From CALBPI01 sp039814545 (GTDB lineage: Bacteria; Pseudomonadota; Gammaproteobacteria; Steroidobacterales; Woeseiaceae): a stretch of DNA of 64,000 nucleotides. The DNA lies in NCBI GenBank assembly GCA_039814545.1, contig JBCCBB010000006.1, positions 4,256-68,255 on the forward strand, read 5' to 3'. This document shows, one piece after another, positions 1-8,897 of this stretch. Every line of letters begins with the position of its first letter. Within the stretch, counting starts at the first letter, position 1. The position numbers were made by a program, and so were the translations under genes. The notes beneath the pieces were generated by a model. The model ran no database searches, had not been told where the DNA came from, and was given only the letters and a program-made list of their open reading frames with translations.

Positions 1-185
1 TCACTGTGGATGAGAAAGGGTATCCGCAAGACATCAAAGCGACGGCGGGCGAGGAGCTTTCGACGTTCCGCGCCGCTGCGACCAAGGCTGCGCGTGGCTT
101 TAGGTACGCGCCGCGTTTCAAAGATGGTGTTCCCGTAGCCACTCCAGGTGTCGAGACACGGATTCGCTTTCAGATAGAGCGCTAG
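1..185 (+). CDS. TonB C-terminal-like protein, 3' fragment
   Basis: The reading frame is open from base 3 to a TAG stop at 183-185, giving about 60 residues; the 5' part lies outside the window. The fragment starts TVDEKGYPQD, continues through FRYAPRFKDGVPV and ends RIRFQIER. This is the pattern of the TonB C-terminal (TonB_C) fold, in which a 'value changes with conserved G-x-P/V and R-F-x-P' sheet precedes a basic terminus. The next gene ends with a similar block, so the two look like tandem relatives. A role in periplasmic energy transduction is inferred from the fold only; many such soluble TonB_C proteins have no proven TonB function. Confidence 0.6.
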   Translation, partial: TVDEKGYPQDIKATAGEELSTFRAAATKAARGFRYAPRFKDGVPVATPGVETRIRFQIER

Positions 186-196
186 CAGGTCTTACT

Positions 197-1414
197 GTGC
201 CGAAATCCTTATCTATGAACCCGAGGCGAGCCGTTGCCCTGATCTTGGTTTGCGCCGCGCAGCTGTGTCACGCGCAGGACATCATGCCGTTACCCGAAGC
301 CAACGAAGCGCTGCAACAGCTACACGGTCAATATTCGCTTCATTTGGAATCGTCCAACTTCGAAGTTGGCGTGGCTTCAGCGAGAGACATACTCACGGTC
401 GCCCAGCGTGCGGCCTCGCCTGACCCCCGCACAGTTGCCCGAGCCAAATACAACCTGGCATTGGCGCGATGGCGGAGCCAGGACATCGGCGCAGCGCTTG
501 CGTTTGTCGATGTGCTCGCCGAGTTTGAGGACGTGTATGGCGCAAACGCTGTCGAGCTCATTCAGCCTCTGGTGATGACGGCTGAGTCAGGCTTGATCTA
601 TGAAGCAGTCAATGGAACGCGCGCGACAATTGGGAGCGCCCAGGCAAAGGCGGTTCAGCACAAACGTCGTGCGCGGCGGATTGCGCTACGCCATTTTGGG
701 CGGGACTCGATTCCGTTTCTTGAATACGAGCTTCGAACGGCGCGCGCCTCATTCCCCAATGAAGCCTTGTTTCGGAGTATTCACAGTCGCACGAAGAAAC
801 TCGGACCCGAAGGCGCCTTGCTGCACGCGCGCGCAGCAGACGAGTATGGGAACATGCTCATGGAGCGGCAAAACATGCTGGGTGTCATCGAGGTCACTGA
901 AGGCGCAATAGAGCAGCTTGAACGCGCCGGGGTGTCAGCGCGCCGATTGCAGCGTCACTTGCACGGCCGTTTGGCGCGCGCCTATGAGATGAGAGGCGAC
1001 CGTGACGTCGCGACACGGCATCTACTCGCCTACGCGCAGTATTCAACCGACTCAAGCCGGGCTCAGGCCGTGTTTCTCTCGGAGTATCAGTATCGCCGTT
1101 ACGAGCATCGCTTTCCCACAGCCGTTCCCGTGCGAGTGTCCATTGACGAGGAGGGGTTCGTCACCAGGGCCGCACTCATGGCTAATGACGTGCTCGATTC
1201 ATCGGCAACGCGGATGGCAATCACGGGTGCATACGCCCAGCGCTTTGCGCCGAGGCTTGATAACGGTATTCCTGTTGCCGATTTAAACCGAATCACGACA
1301 GTTCGAATTGATGATGCCGTGATCAGTCGCATTAACCGGGTGCGTTGTGAGTCAGAAGACGATCGCAGCGCGCTTACAAGATTCCTTGATTGGTCTTGCC
1401 GGGAGACTGAGTAG
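197..1414 (+). CDS. Exported protein with TonB_C-like C-terminus
   Basis: This is a 405-residue protein starting at GTG 197, with an AGCAGG-type ribosome site about 8 bases upstream; ATG 215 is an in-frame alternative. The N-terminus has a basic start, a hydrophobic run (AVALILVCAAQLC) and a likely signal peptidase site after CHA (A-Q-D). The middle is alpha-helical and may be tetratricopeptide-like. The last ~80 residues (VRVSIDEEGFV through YAQRFAPRLDNGIPVAD) match the pattern at the end of the preceding gene, 11 bases away. Periplasmic location is supported by the signal peptide. The substrate or partner is unknown. A helical repeat joined to a TonB_C domain suggests a scaffold or envelope-stress role, but this is inference. 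Confidence 0.65.
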   Translation: MPKSLSMNPRRAVALILVCAAQLCHAQDIMPLPEANEALQQLHGQYSLHLESSNFEVGVASARDILTVAQRAASPDPRTVARAKYNLALARWRSQDIGAALAFVDVLAEFEDVYGANAVELIQPLVMTAESGLIYEAVNGTRATIGSAQAKAVQHKRRARRIALRHFGRDSIPFLEYELRTARASFPNEALFRSIHSRTKKLGPEGALLHARAADEYGNMLMERQNMLGVIEVTEGAIEQLERAGVSARRLQRHLHGRLARAYEMRGDRDVATRHLLAYAQYSTDSSRAQAVFLSEYQYRRYEHRFPTAVPVRVSIDEEGFVTRAALMANDVLDSSATRMAITGAYAQRFAPRLDNGIPVADLNRITTVRIDDAVISRINRVRCESEDDRSALTRFLDWSCRETE

Positions 1415-1537
1415 CCTGATTGCGGCAGCGCTGTGGGCGTCTCGCATTCTGTGAACTGTCTGCTGGCCAGCGATGCTATCGATGCGCCACAGTGCCGCAT
1501 CATCACCACGTCTCCAGAATCCCGAGGAGTTGTTCTC

Positions 1538-1972
1538 ATGGCGAACTGTCGATCTGCGTTGTTGCTGACGGTCCTGTTGACTATTGCTGCGTGTTCCGGC
1601 GATTCGAGCAAACCCGTGGACGCGTGGGTCACGGCGCGCCAGTCGGAATTACCGATGACGGCCGGCGCATTTGAGTGGCGCGAACTCACCGTCTATGAGA
1701 ATCAAGTGATCGCGACCTACGTCGCCGCCGATCAGGATGGGTCGCTTAGCGACGAGCAGGTGTTCGAACAGGTCGCAGCAGCCGTTTGTGGCGTCACCGA
1801 CATGGACGCGGTTTGGCAGTCGCGCTATGAACACTATGTGTCGGTAACGTCATCTAGTGGCGAGACGCTCCAGACAATCCGCACCAAGTCATTCGACTGC
1901 TGTGTTCTTGAAGCGTCGGCACGTATGAGCCGCGAAGAGGCTCAGAACAGCTGCCCTTACGAGGAGTATTGA
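1538..1972 (+). CDS. Small putative lipoprotein of unknown function
   Basis: This 144-residue protein starts at ATG 1538, preceded by a CCGAGGAG ribosome site. A longer in-frame start exists at 1433, but it would add a non-signal-like extension. The N-terminus MANCRSALLLTVLLTIAAC is a typical lipoprotein signal with lipobox I-A-A-C, giving a mature protein starting at Cys19. The mature part is short and acidic and holds a Cys-Cys pair (DCCVLE) and further cysteines, so disulfides are possible. No family is recognised. It follows the TonB_C-like gene after about 120 bases and may or may not be co-transcribed. It converges on the hydrolase gene that ends at 1990. Confidence 0.6.
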   Translation: MANCRSALLLTVLLTIAACSGDSSKPVDAWVTARQSELPMTAGAFEWRELTVYENQVIATYVAADQDGSLSDEQVFEQVAAAVCGVTDMDAVWQSRYEHYVSVTSSSGETLQTIRTKSFDCCVLEASARMSREEAQNSCPYEEY

Positions 1973-1989
1973 GCTCGAGGTAGATCTGC

Positions 1990-3063
1990 TCACTCTTCAA
2001 ACGAGTCGATGGGCTGCGCGATGGTCATCACCGAATCGCCCGCGCGCACCGGCGGCCCCGCCAGGCCGTAGATGCCGTAGCCCGACGCCGGTGCGGTCAC
2101 GGTTTCGACGGTGTCGCCCCGATAGTCTCGGATCTCGCCGAGGCGCTCACCGGCCTCAACCTTGCCGGCGCGCCGTGTGGGATACCACAAGCCCGAGTGT
2201 GTTACCGGGACCGATTGCGTACCGTCGAAGTACCGCGGCGTCACTGCGGCTTGAGATTCGGGGCCTTGTAACAGGCCCAGGTAGGTCAGCGCGTTGCGCA
2301 TGCCGCTGACAATCAAGTCAACGTGAACGTCGTCGCGGCTACCGTTCTGGCCGGCTTCCACGAGCACGGTCGGCAGACCTTGTGCGACGGCCTGGCGGTT
2401 GAGCGACCGGCGCTGATCAACCTGCTGTTGGGTGTTCATCTTGTAGCGCACGATATTCGGAAAGCCCATCGATTGCGCGACACCCAGCGCTTGTTCGTAG
2501 TTGGTCGCGAGCGGGCCGCCATAGACGCCGATGAAGGCTTCGAGCCATTCGGCGCCGTCGCCACCGTGGACATCGAACACAAAATCCGCAGCGGGAATGA
2601 CGGCAGTAGACAGCAAGTGGGCGATGCGCTCGGCTTGCGTGCCGTCCGCTGAGCCTGGAAACGAGCGGTTCAGGTTTTTGCGGTCAAACGGATTGACGTA
2701 AGGCGCGCGGTCCTCGTAGGCCGAGATGTGAGCAACGCGCACGATGATAAGCGTCCCAGACAGCATCTCTGGCGTGATTTCGCGCGCGAGTCGATCGGCG
2801 GCCAGGATGGGCGGGAATTCGTAACCATGCACGCCCGCGACCATGAGGACGGTGGGTCCTTCGCGTTCACCGGCTATCACGGTCAACGGAATGAACGTTG
2901 CGGGGTCTTGCTTGCCGGCGGGTACTTCAAGCTGAAAGTCGGCGCGTTCGCCCCGCGCGACGTTGATGTCCGCCAGTTGCACGGCGGGTTCTGCGCCGCC
3001 GCATCCGCCGCACACCACGAGGGCAACGGCGCCCAGTGTGTTCTTCAGGTGCCGACTGCGCAT
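1990..3063 (-). CDS. Exported succinylglutamate desuccinylase/aspartoacylase-like (M14-type) hydrolase
   Basis: This is a 357-residue protein. An N-terminal hydrophobic segment ending in VVCGGCGG indicates export; the lipobox is imperfect. The zinc-hydrolase signature of the AstE/AspA branch of the M14 superfamily is visible: V-A-G-V-H-G-Y-E supplies the H-x-x-E ligands, LNRSFPG is the substrate-binding Arg motif, FDVHGG holds the third His ligand, and LVEAGQNG holds the catalytic Glu. Family members cleave N-acyl amino acids or C-terminal residues from peptides. This is the last gene of the operon 8612-1990 and starts 2 bases after the permease stop. That position suggests it processes the compound handled by the receptor and ABC system. 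The actual substrate is unknown. Confidence 0.8.
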   Translation of the reverse strand: MRSRHLKNTLGAVALVVCGGCGGAEPAVQLADINVARGERADFQLEVPAGKQDPATFIPLTVIAGEREGPTVLMVAGVHGYEFPPILAADRLAREITPEMLSGTLIIVRVAHISAYEDRAPYVNPFDRKNLNRSFPGSADGTQAERIAHLLSTAVIPAADFVFDVHGGDGAEWLEAFIGVYGGPLATNYEQALGVAQSMGFPNIVRYKMNTQQQVDQRRSLNRQAVAQGLPTVLVEAGQNGSRDDVHVDLIVSGMRNALTYLGLLQGPESQAAVTPRYFDGTQSVPVTHSGLWYPTRRAGKVEAGERLGEIRDYRGDTVETVTAPASGYGIYGLAGPPVRAGDSVMTIAQPIDSFEE

Positions 3064-3065
3064 GG

Positions 3066-4322
3066 CTATTCCGGGTTTGAGTATTGCGGCAGGTCGTCTA
3101 TTCGCGTCGGATCGAACGGTGCGTCACCAAACAGTCCGGGATAATAGAACGCTCTCAGTTCCGCATGGAACGCCCTGACGCTGTTCTCGTAGTCGAGCAC
3201 CGCGCTGACATCGGTATCGGCGAGTTTCTGAAGCCATCGCTCCAACAAGGCGGGCGGTGCGGCGATCGCAAACCACCCCGCGAGTTGATCGCGGCGGGTG
3301 CGCCCTGCGCGGTAGGCGCCCGACAGCGATTCGGTCGTTTGGTCGCCAACCTGCTGAAACGCGTAGTACCAACCCCAGTCGAAGCCGTCGCCCGTGTCGG
3401 TGTATCCCGTCCACTCGGGATGACGCGCGACGAACGGCGCCATGGTGTCAGCGACCGACAGGTCCCAGGCGTCGTTGACGGCTTCGCGCTGGGTCATGAG
3501 GATGTCGGCGCCTGTGGGCACCGACACCATGCGATCGATGATCACGCGGCCGCCGGCGGGCAACAGGGTGCCGAGCAGCACCCAGACGCCGATCAGGCTT
3601 GCAAGAATCACGGAGGCGGGACGTTGTCGACTGCCCAGCCACAGGCAGACCACCGTCCAGAAAAACACGTAGGCGGCCACCGCGGCGGTCGCACCCAGCA
3701 GTGTCGCAGCGCTCGTGCCGCTGACGGCACCACCCACGAGCAGTGGTACCAGTGCGGCGACGAGCACGCCGGCGGCGCGCAGAAACGCGCGGGTCCACCA
3801 GAGCGTGTTGTCGTCGCCCGCAGAAGATACGAGCAGGTTGAAGCGTCCCGCCGTGCGTTCGCCGGCCTTGATGTCATGCAGCAGGAAAATGAGCACCAGT
3901 GGCAAAACGAACGCGGCAAAGAACGCGAAGTCGAATCTGCCGATCAGGGCGAGCTCGGGATTGCCGGGATCGTGCTCGTAGATCTGTCCCTCGAGCGCGA
4001 GCATGCGCAGCCGATGTTTCCACGTTGACGCGTCCCGCTGCCCCATGGCAGCAAAGGCAAAGTCTGAGGGTGGGGCGTAGGTGAGGTGGAAGCTGTAATA
4101 GGCGGCGCTCCCCCAATCACTCTGGTTCGCAAACTCAGATGCCCGGTCTTTGCTATCGGCATCGAGCAGAAACGCGATGCTCTCGCGCTGTTGCGCGATC
4201 TCCGCCAACCCCGACCAGACTGCAAAGCCCGAGAAAAGAAGCACCACAAGCACCCATACCCGAAATGCGCGATCGCGCAGCAGGAACCAGACTTCTGATC
4301 GGAGCGTTGCGGATCCGCTCAA
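3066..4322 (-). CDS. ABC-2 type transporter permease (DUF3526-like)
   Basis: This 418-residue membrane protein begins with a TTG start whose bases overlap the upstream permease stop (TTGA, 4319-4322), implying translational coupling. An N-terminal membrane helix (VWVLVVLLFSGFAVWSG) is followed by a periplasmic region of about 110 residues and then a cluster of roughly five helices (for example FAFFAAFVLPLVLIFLLHD, then VAAYVFFWTVVCLWLG). A second soluble part lies at the C-terminus. This layout fits ABC-2 permeases of the DUF3526 type, which pair with a second permease and an ATPase. Together with the 5755-4319 and 6492-5752 genes it would form an inner-membrane exporter or mechanotransducer. 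The substrate is unknown. Confidence 0.8.
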   Translation of the reverse strand: MSGSATLRSEVWFLLRDRAFRVWVLVVLLFSGFAVWSGLAEIAQQRESIAFLLDADSKDRASEFANQSDWGSAAYYSFHLTYAPPSDFAFAAMGQRDASTWKHRLRMLALEGQIYEHDPGNPELALIGRFDFAFFAAFVLPLVLIFLLHDIKAGERTAGRFNLLVSSAGDDNTLWWTRAFLRAAGVLVAALVPLLVGGAVSGTSAATLLGATAAVAAYVFFWTVVCLWLGSRQRPASVILASLIGVWVLLGTLLPAGGRVIIDRMVSVPTGADILMTQREAVNDAWDLSVADTMAPFVARHPEWTGYTDTGDGFDWGWYYAFQQVGDQTTESLSGAYRAGRTRRDQLAGWFAIAAPPALLERWLQKLADTDVSAVLDYENSVRAFHAELRAFYYPGLFGDAPFDPTRIDDLPQYSNPE

Positions 4323-5755
4323 GGTCTTAGCCTCCCGCCGGCCCAGGCCAGCATGAGGGCCAACACGGCGACCCAGACCGCGAGCATCGCAATAGCCGAG
4401 CGAGTGCCGGCGACTCGAGTCGAAGCGCTGGCCGGCTCGTACTGAAAGGTCTCCAGCACTTGCCAGTTGGACGCGTCGATTCGTGCGCGCTCCCAGGAGG
4501 CTTCGTCGCGATTGCGATTGATGTCGTCGGTGTAGGACAGCGCTTCGGCGTGCGCGCGATTGAGACCTTGCACGAAACTGATGCGAAGAGCTTCGGCCTG
4601 GCGCAGGAAGCGGTGGTAGTGGAACAAGTCTGTGCCCGCCAGTGTTCGCGAGGCGACGGCGACTGCCAGCGTCGGTGTGAGCCAGCCGTGGGCGCTGACG
4701 CGGTCGGACTGGCGCATCTCCGCGGCCATGCGCCGGTCTGCATAGATGTTCAGCGTGTCGGTGAGGTCGGCCTCAGCCTTCTGCGCGAGGACGCCGCGAA
4801 TATTGATGTCGAGCTCCTCGACAGTGGACACGCCGTACTCCGCGAGCAAACTCGCTTGTACGTCGTTGTAGACGGAGTCATCGACATCGTGGCCGTCACC
4901 AAGCCCTCGAATCTCTGTGAGCATCGTGAGCTCGGTCTCGATTTTCCCGGCCAGCGGTGCCGTCTGGGTTGTGGTGTTGACGGCGACGGCGGGCAGCACG
5001 AGCGTGAGTGCGAGCCAGGCCGCAGCAAGCATCGCGATCGCCGTTGCGCGTTTGTCGGCCAGGGCTGAAACCAGCAGCGTCAGCGCAACCCAAATCAAGA
5101 GGTAGACCAGGTAGACGCCCACCAGGGATGTCGCGGCAAGCACACGCTCGCCGGCACTCAGTGCAATGAGTCCGCTGATGAGCACGGGGACGAGCAGCAG
5201 TGTGACGAACAATGCGAGCGCGAGCAGCTTGCCCGCCACGAGCCTGCGCCCCGTGATTCCCTGTGCGAGCAGCGCGGGCAGCGTGCCTGCTTCCCGTTCG
5301 CGAACGATGGCGCCATGGCCGAGCACGATGACCAGCAGCGGCGCGAACAACTGGTACATCAAGGCGGGTGTCAGCCAGGACAGGCCGCCGAGATCTGCAC
5401 TACTTGCGGACGCCGAGAACGTTGCCGAGTTCTGGCGGTGGCCTTCGAGAAACAGCGTCTGCCCCGTAATCGCGTCGAGACCGGGGTCGAAGATCGCGAG
5501 CGGCATGGGCGCTCGGAAGACATAGTGGCCGTAATGCACCATTCGGTGCGGATGACGGTCGGGCTGGTCGAGAAACGTCTCTTCCGAGACTTCCTGGTGG
5601 TGCTCTCGCTCGTGTGTCTCAGCCTCAATGCGCAGGTTTGTGAGCACACTGACACCGACAAGGATGACGACGAAGAGCGCGACAACAGCGAGCGCCAGCC
5701 TGGAGCGTAGCCAGTACCGCCACTCGTCGGCGGTGATCCTCAGCGTGGCACTCAT
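4319..5755 (-). CDS. ABC-2 type transporter permease with His-rich periplasmic loop
   Basis: This 478-residue permease starts at ATG 5755, overlapping the ATPase stop by ATGA. Its first helix (residues ~20-40) is followed by a long loop. Residues 48-77 of that loop contain seven histidines (48, 52, 53, 68, 70, 74, 77) among acidic residues. A block of helices follows (YQLFAPLLVIVLGHGAIV, then LLALALFVTLLLVPVLISGLIAL, YLLIWVALTLLVSALA and ALTLVLPAVAV). A second periplasmic domain and a last helix near the C-terminus (AIAMLAVWVAVLALMLAWA) complete it. The REREAGTLPALLAQG motif is characteristic of ABC-2 permeases of the NosY/GldF group. It is the partner of the downstream DUF3526-like permease. 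Confidence 0.82.
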   Translation of the reverse strand: MSATLRITADEWRYWLRSRLALAVVALFVVILVGVSVLTNLRIEAETHEREHHQEVSEETFLDQPDRHPHRMVHYGHYVFRAPMPLAIFDPGLDAITGQTLFLEGHRQNSATFSASASSADLGGLSWLTPALMYQLFAPLLVIVLGHGAIVREREAGTLPALLAQGITGRRLVAGKLLALALFVTLLLVPVLISGLIALSAGERVLAATSLVGVYLVYLLIWVALTLLVSALADKRATAIAMLAAAWLALTLVLPAVAVNTTTQTAPLAGKIETELTMLTEIRGLGDGHDVDDSVYNDVQASLLAEYGVSTVEELDINIRGVLAQKAEADLTDTLNIYADRRMAAEMRQSDRVSAHGWLTPTLAVAVASRTLAGTDLFHYHRFLRQAEALRISFVQGLNRAHAEALSYTDDINRNRDEASWERARIDASNWQVLETFQYEPASASTRVAGTRSAIAMLAVWVAVLALMLAWAGGRLRP

Positions 5756-6492
5756 ACGGCGAGCTGGGTGTCAGCAGATCGGTCCGAGAATGCACGGTGG
5801 ACGGTTTCGGTTTCGATCCGTCCGCCTTTGGGTGCAGAGAATTCACCCACGAGCTTGCCGCCACGCAGCAAGCCAATGCGGTCTGCGACCTGGCACGCAC
5901 CGTAGACGTCGTGTGTCACCATGAGGATCGTTTTACCAGCGTCGGCAAGGTCACGGATGAGGTCGTGGAACTCGTCAATGGCGCTCGGGTCGAGCCCGGA
6001 CGTCGGCTCGTCCAACAGCAGAATGTCCGTGTCTCTCAGGATGGCCAGCGCGATCGCCACCTTCTGCCGCATGCCTTTCGAATAGTCATTGAGCCTGCGC
6101 TCCCGCGATGCCGGCGCGAGTGACACGCGATCCAGGGCGGCTTCGAGCGCGGGCGGACCTTCGGGCCGGCCAGCGAGTTGCAGAAAGTAACGCAGATTTT
6201 CGTAGGCGTTCAGGTGCTCGTACAGCGACGCCGACTCGGGCAGGTAGGCGATCGCTTCGCGCGCCGCCTTGTGGTCGGCGCTAACGTCTGCGCCGTTGAC
6301 CAGCACACGACCGCCAGCGGCCGGCAGAAAGCCCAGGAAGCTCAGCAGCGTCGTGGACTTGCCCGCGCCGTTGCCGCCCAGCAGCGCATAGACCTCGCTG
6401 CTCCCGAGGCTGAATGAGACCCCGCTCAGGACTTCCTTGTCCGAGCGGTAAACCTGAAGTGCGTCTGCTTCCAGTTTGGCAGTTGTAGTCAC
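5752..6492 (-). CDS. ABC transporter ATP-binding protein
   Basis: This 246-residue ATPase starts at GTG 6492. It has Walker A GGNGAGKST (residues ~38-46), a Q-loop region, a signature-type motif Y-S-K-G-M-R-Q-K, Walker B ILLLDEPTSGLD and the H-loop MVTHD. The degenerate signature (SKGMRQK rather than LSGGQ) is usual for ATPases that drive ABC-2 exporters (CcmA/DrrA/NosF group). It lies 23 bases downstream of the receptor gene and overlaps the first permease by four bases. It therefore energises the two-permease complex encoded by the next two genes. Confidence 0.92.
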   Translation of the reverse strand: MTTTAKLEADALQVYRSDKEVLSGVSFSLGSSEVYALLGGNGAGKSTTLLSFLGFLPAAGGRVLVNGADVSADHKAAREAIAYLPESASLYEHLNAYENLRYFLQLAGRPEGPPALEAALDRVSLAPASRERRLNDYSKGMRQKVAIALAILRDTDILLLDEPTSGLDPSAIDEFHDLIRDLADAGKTILMVTHDVYGACQVADRIGLLRGGKLVGEFSAPKGGRIETETVHRAFSDRSADTQLAV

Positions 6493-6515
6493 GTCGCCTT
6501 TACTCGTAACCGGGC

Positions 6516-8612
6516 TTAGAAGCGGAAGTCCGCCGAGACGCGGAAGAAGCGCGGGATGCCGGGTTGCACCCAGACGTTCGCGAATGAGTTGGTGTAATAC
6601 TCTTCGTCGAACAGGTTGTTGACCTCTGCCCGCAGTCCTAGCGATTCCGAAATCTCGTAGCTCGCGGCAATCCGTGCCGTGGTGTAGTCGGGCAGCCTGA
6701 AGGTCGGGTCACCGAACTCACCGCTGCGGTCGTCGACATAAGTGATGCCACCGATGAGCGTCAGCGGTCGTCCAGCCAGCTCCATTTCCTGCGCCACTTG
6801 CGCGCTCAACTGGTGCTCCGGAACGTTGAGCAGGTCCGAGCCGGCAGGAATGAAGGCGAAGGATACGAAATCGGTGTAGTCGTTCTTCGTTTCGGCATCG
6901 ACGTAAGCATAAGACAGCCACAAGCTCGTCGTGTCGGTGACGTTGCCAACGAGGTCGATCTCGATGCCCTGGCTGCCGGCTTCGCCGACGGCCGTGGGAT
7001 TGAAGTCCGCGTCGAAGGTCGCGATGTTCGACTGCTCCAGATCGAAGAACGCAAACGTACCAACGAGTGCACCGTCGTTGAGCGCGAACTTGACGCCCAC
7101 CTCGGTCGATTCCGAGATGTTCGGGTCGAGCCCGTTCTGATCCGTTGCGCCTGACAAAGGCCGGAAGTTTTCACCGTAGACCGCGTAGATCGACACCGTA
7201 TCCGTTGCCTGATAAACCACACCGAACTGCGGGCTCACCCGAGTTTCCGAGTATTCAGACGTCGAGCTCGACAGGCGGTTGTTGAGCGATTGCTCGTAGT
7301 CGTCAAAGCGGGCGCCAACACGGATGTCCAGCTTGTCAGTCAGGCTGATCTGATCCTGGATGTACAAGCCCACCGATTCCTGCGTCTCAACACGATCGAG
7401 CTGCGGCGCCAGCGCGAGGCCCGACGCCGGCGAGTTGCCGTAAACCGGGTTGAAGATGTTGATGCTCTGATCCGTGGTTCGGTCGCGGAAGGCAACCTGG
7501 TCGTTCTCGAACTCATCTGCGTCGAGGCCAACAATGATGCGGTGCTGCAGGTTCCCCGTCTGGAAGCTGCCGCTCAGCTCCGCACGGAAGACCTGATAGG
7601 TCGCATCGTAGTCGCGGCTGCGGCTGAAGCGGCCGAAGTTGCCGGCCGCGTCCGGGGCGCCGAAGCCGTTTTCTGAAGCCAGCCCGTCCAGCTCCGTCTC
7701 GCGGTAGTTGACGCCCACGAGCGCGCTCCAGTCCTCATTAAAATCGTGCTGGAACTCGACCTGATGGCCAAGTACGCCCGTTTCGATCGGGCCGTAGCTC
7801 GGTTCGCCCAGGAAGCGGCTCTCGGGAATCAGGCCCAGCTCGTCATCGATGGCGATTACGCCGCGGTCAAACGGTGTTTCCTGGTCGCTGTATTCCATCT
7901 CATAGATGAGCTGGCTGGTATCGCCGATACGCCAGGCAATCGAGGGGCTGAACAGCAGCTTTTCTGTTTCGATCGTGTCGCGGAAGCTCTCGGCATCCTC
8001 ATAGGCGCCGACGATACGAATGGCGACGGTATCGGACAGCGGCGTCGTATAGTCGAAGTCAGCCCGGTAGGTGCTGAAGCTGCCCGCGGACACGGAAAGT
8101 TCACCTGCCGTCTCAAAGGTCGGACGTTTGGTGACCAGGTTGACGGTACCACCGGGTTCCCCGCGGCCGTACAACGCGGCGCGTGGTCCTTTGAGGACTT
8201 CGACCGACTCAACTCCGGACAAATCGCGCGCGCCACCGAAGCCACGCCCGGCATTGAATCCGTTCACGAGGAAGTTGCTCGGCAGGTTTTCGTCGCCGAC
8301 GAAGCCACGAATGGCGAAGCTGTTCCAGAGGCCGCCGAAGTTGTTTTGCCTGGCCACAGAAGCCGAGAGGTCCAGCGCCTGGACGAGGTCCACGGAACCC
8401 GCGTCACGCAGCGTCTGCGCGTCGATCTTGAGCTCGGCCTGCGGGATTTCGAAAGGCTCGAAATCGCCCTGGTACGCCTGGCGTGTGCCGATGACGGTGA
8501 TCTGATCGATCTCCGAGCTTTCGGCCCCCTCTGATTGCGCTGTAGCAGCGTCGGACCAAAGCATGGCGATGGCGGCGCCGAGCAAGCAGGGCGCACAGGA
8601 TTTGATGTTCAT
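6516..8612 (-). CDS. TonB-dependent siderophore-type receptor
   Basis: This is a 698-residue outer-membrane receptor. The start chosen is ATG 8612, with GGAGAG upstream and a clean signal peptide ending ATA-Q; an in-frame ATG at 8645 adds 11 residues and is less likely. The plug domain begins at DQITVIG and contains the siderophore-receptor pattern IRGF, VEVLKGPRAALYGRGEPGGTV and VTKRPTF. The remainder reads as beta-strands with alternating aromatic/acidic residues and ends in F-R-V-S-A-D-F-R-F, a terminal outer-membrane insertion signal. Family members import ferric siderophores or related small molecules using TonB energy. It heads the operon with the ABC-2 exporter and an exported hydrolase. 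No clear Fur box is visible upstream, so iron as the ligand is not established. Confidence 0.9.
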   Translation of the reverse strand: MNIKSCAPCLLGAAIAMLWSDAATAQSEGAESSEIDQITVIGTRQAYQGDFEPFEIPQAELKIDAQTLRDAGSVDLVQALDLSASVARQNNFGGLWNSFAIRGFVGDENLPSNFLVNGFNAGRGFGGARDLSGVESVEVLKGPRAALYGRGEPGGTVNLVTKRPTFETAGELSVSAGSFSTYRADFDYTTPLSDTVAIRIVGAYEDAESFRDTIETEKLLFSPSIAWRIGDTSQLIYEMEYSDQETPFDRGVIAIDDELGLIPESRFLGEPSYGPIETGVLGHQVEFQHDFNEDWSALVGVNYRETELDGLASENGFGAPDAAGNFGRFSRSRDYDATYQVFRAELSGSFQTGNLQHRIIVGLDADEFENDQVAFRDRTTDQSINIFNPVYGNSPASGLALAPQLDRVETQESVGLYIQDQISLTDKLDIRVGARFDDYEQSLNNRLSSSTSEYSETRVSPQFGVVYQATDTVSIYAVYGENFRPLSGATDQNGLDPNISESTEVGVKFALNDGALVGTFAFFDLEQSNIATFDADFNPTAVGEAGSQGIEIDLVGNVTDTTSLWLSYAYVDAETKNDYTDFVSFAFIPAGSDLLNVPEHQLSAQVAQEMELAGRPLTLIGGITYVDDRSGEFGDPTFRLPDYTTARIAASYEISESLGLRAEVNNLFDEEYYTNSFANVWVQPGIPRFFRVSADFRF

Positions 8613-8897
8613 GAAGCTCTCCACACGATTAAGACATTGACGCATCGCCTGACCGGTATCGGCGCTGGCGACTGGGTGTCCTATTTTGATTGTTGTGCTG
8701 CTGGGCGAGATTCACGGACCGGCGTCGTCGCCGAACCGCCTTGGCAGGCAGAAACCTCGGAACAGAGTGAAACGTTATAACATAACAGTCATAGTATGGC
8801 GCAAATGAACCGTGGCCAGGCGCACGCCGCTTTGCGCCGGGCGCCTGAAGCTCTGATTTGGAGGTCCCGCTCTTCCCAATCCGCTAGGATGCGCGGC
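8613..8897. promoter_or_regulatory. Divergent intergenic region between receptor operon and methyltransferase fusion
   Basis: This ~285-base gap separates two genes transcribed away from each other, so it must hold both promoters. The most AT-rich part is around 8768-8796 and contains the inverted repeat GTTAT-AAC-ATAAC (8774-8786). No Fur box and no convincing -35/-10 pair could be assigned by eye. Confidence 0.4.

Noticed and set aside
8768..8796. Possible Fur box ahead of the siderophore-type receptor
   Set aside because: The AT-rich segment has a GTTAT/ATAAC repeat but does not match the GATAATGATAATCATTATC pattern even loosely.
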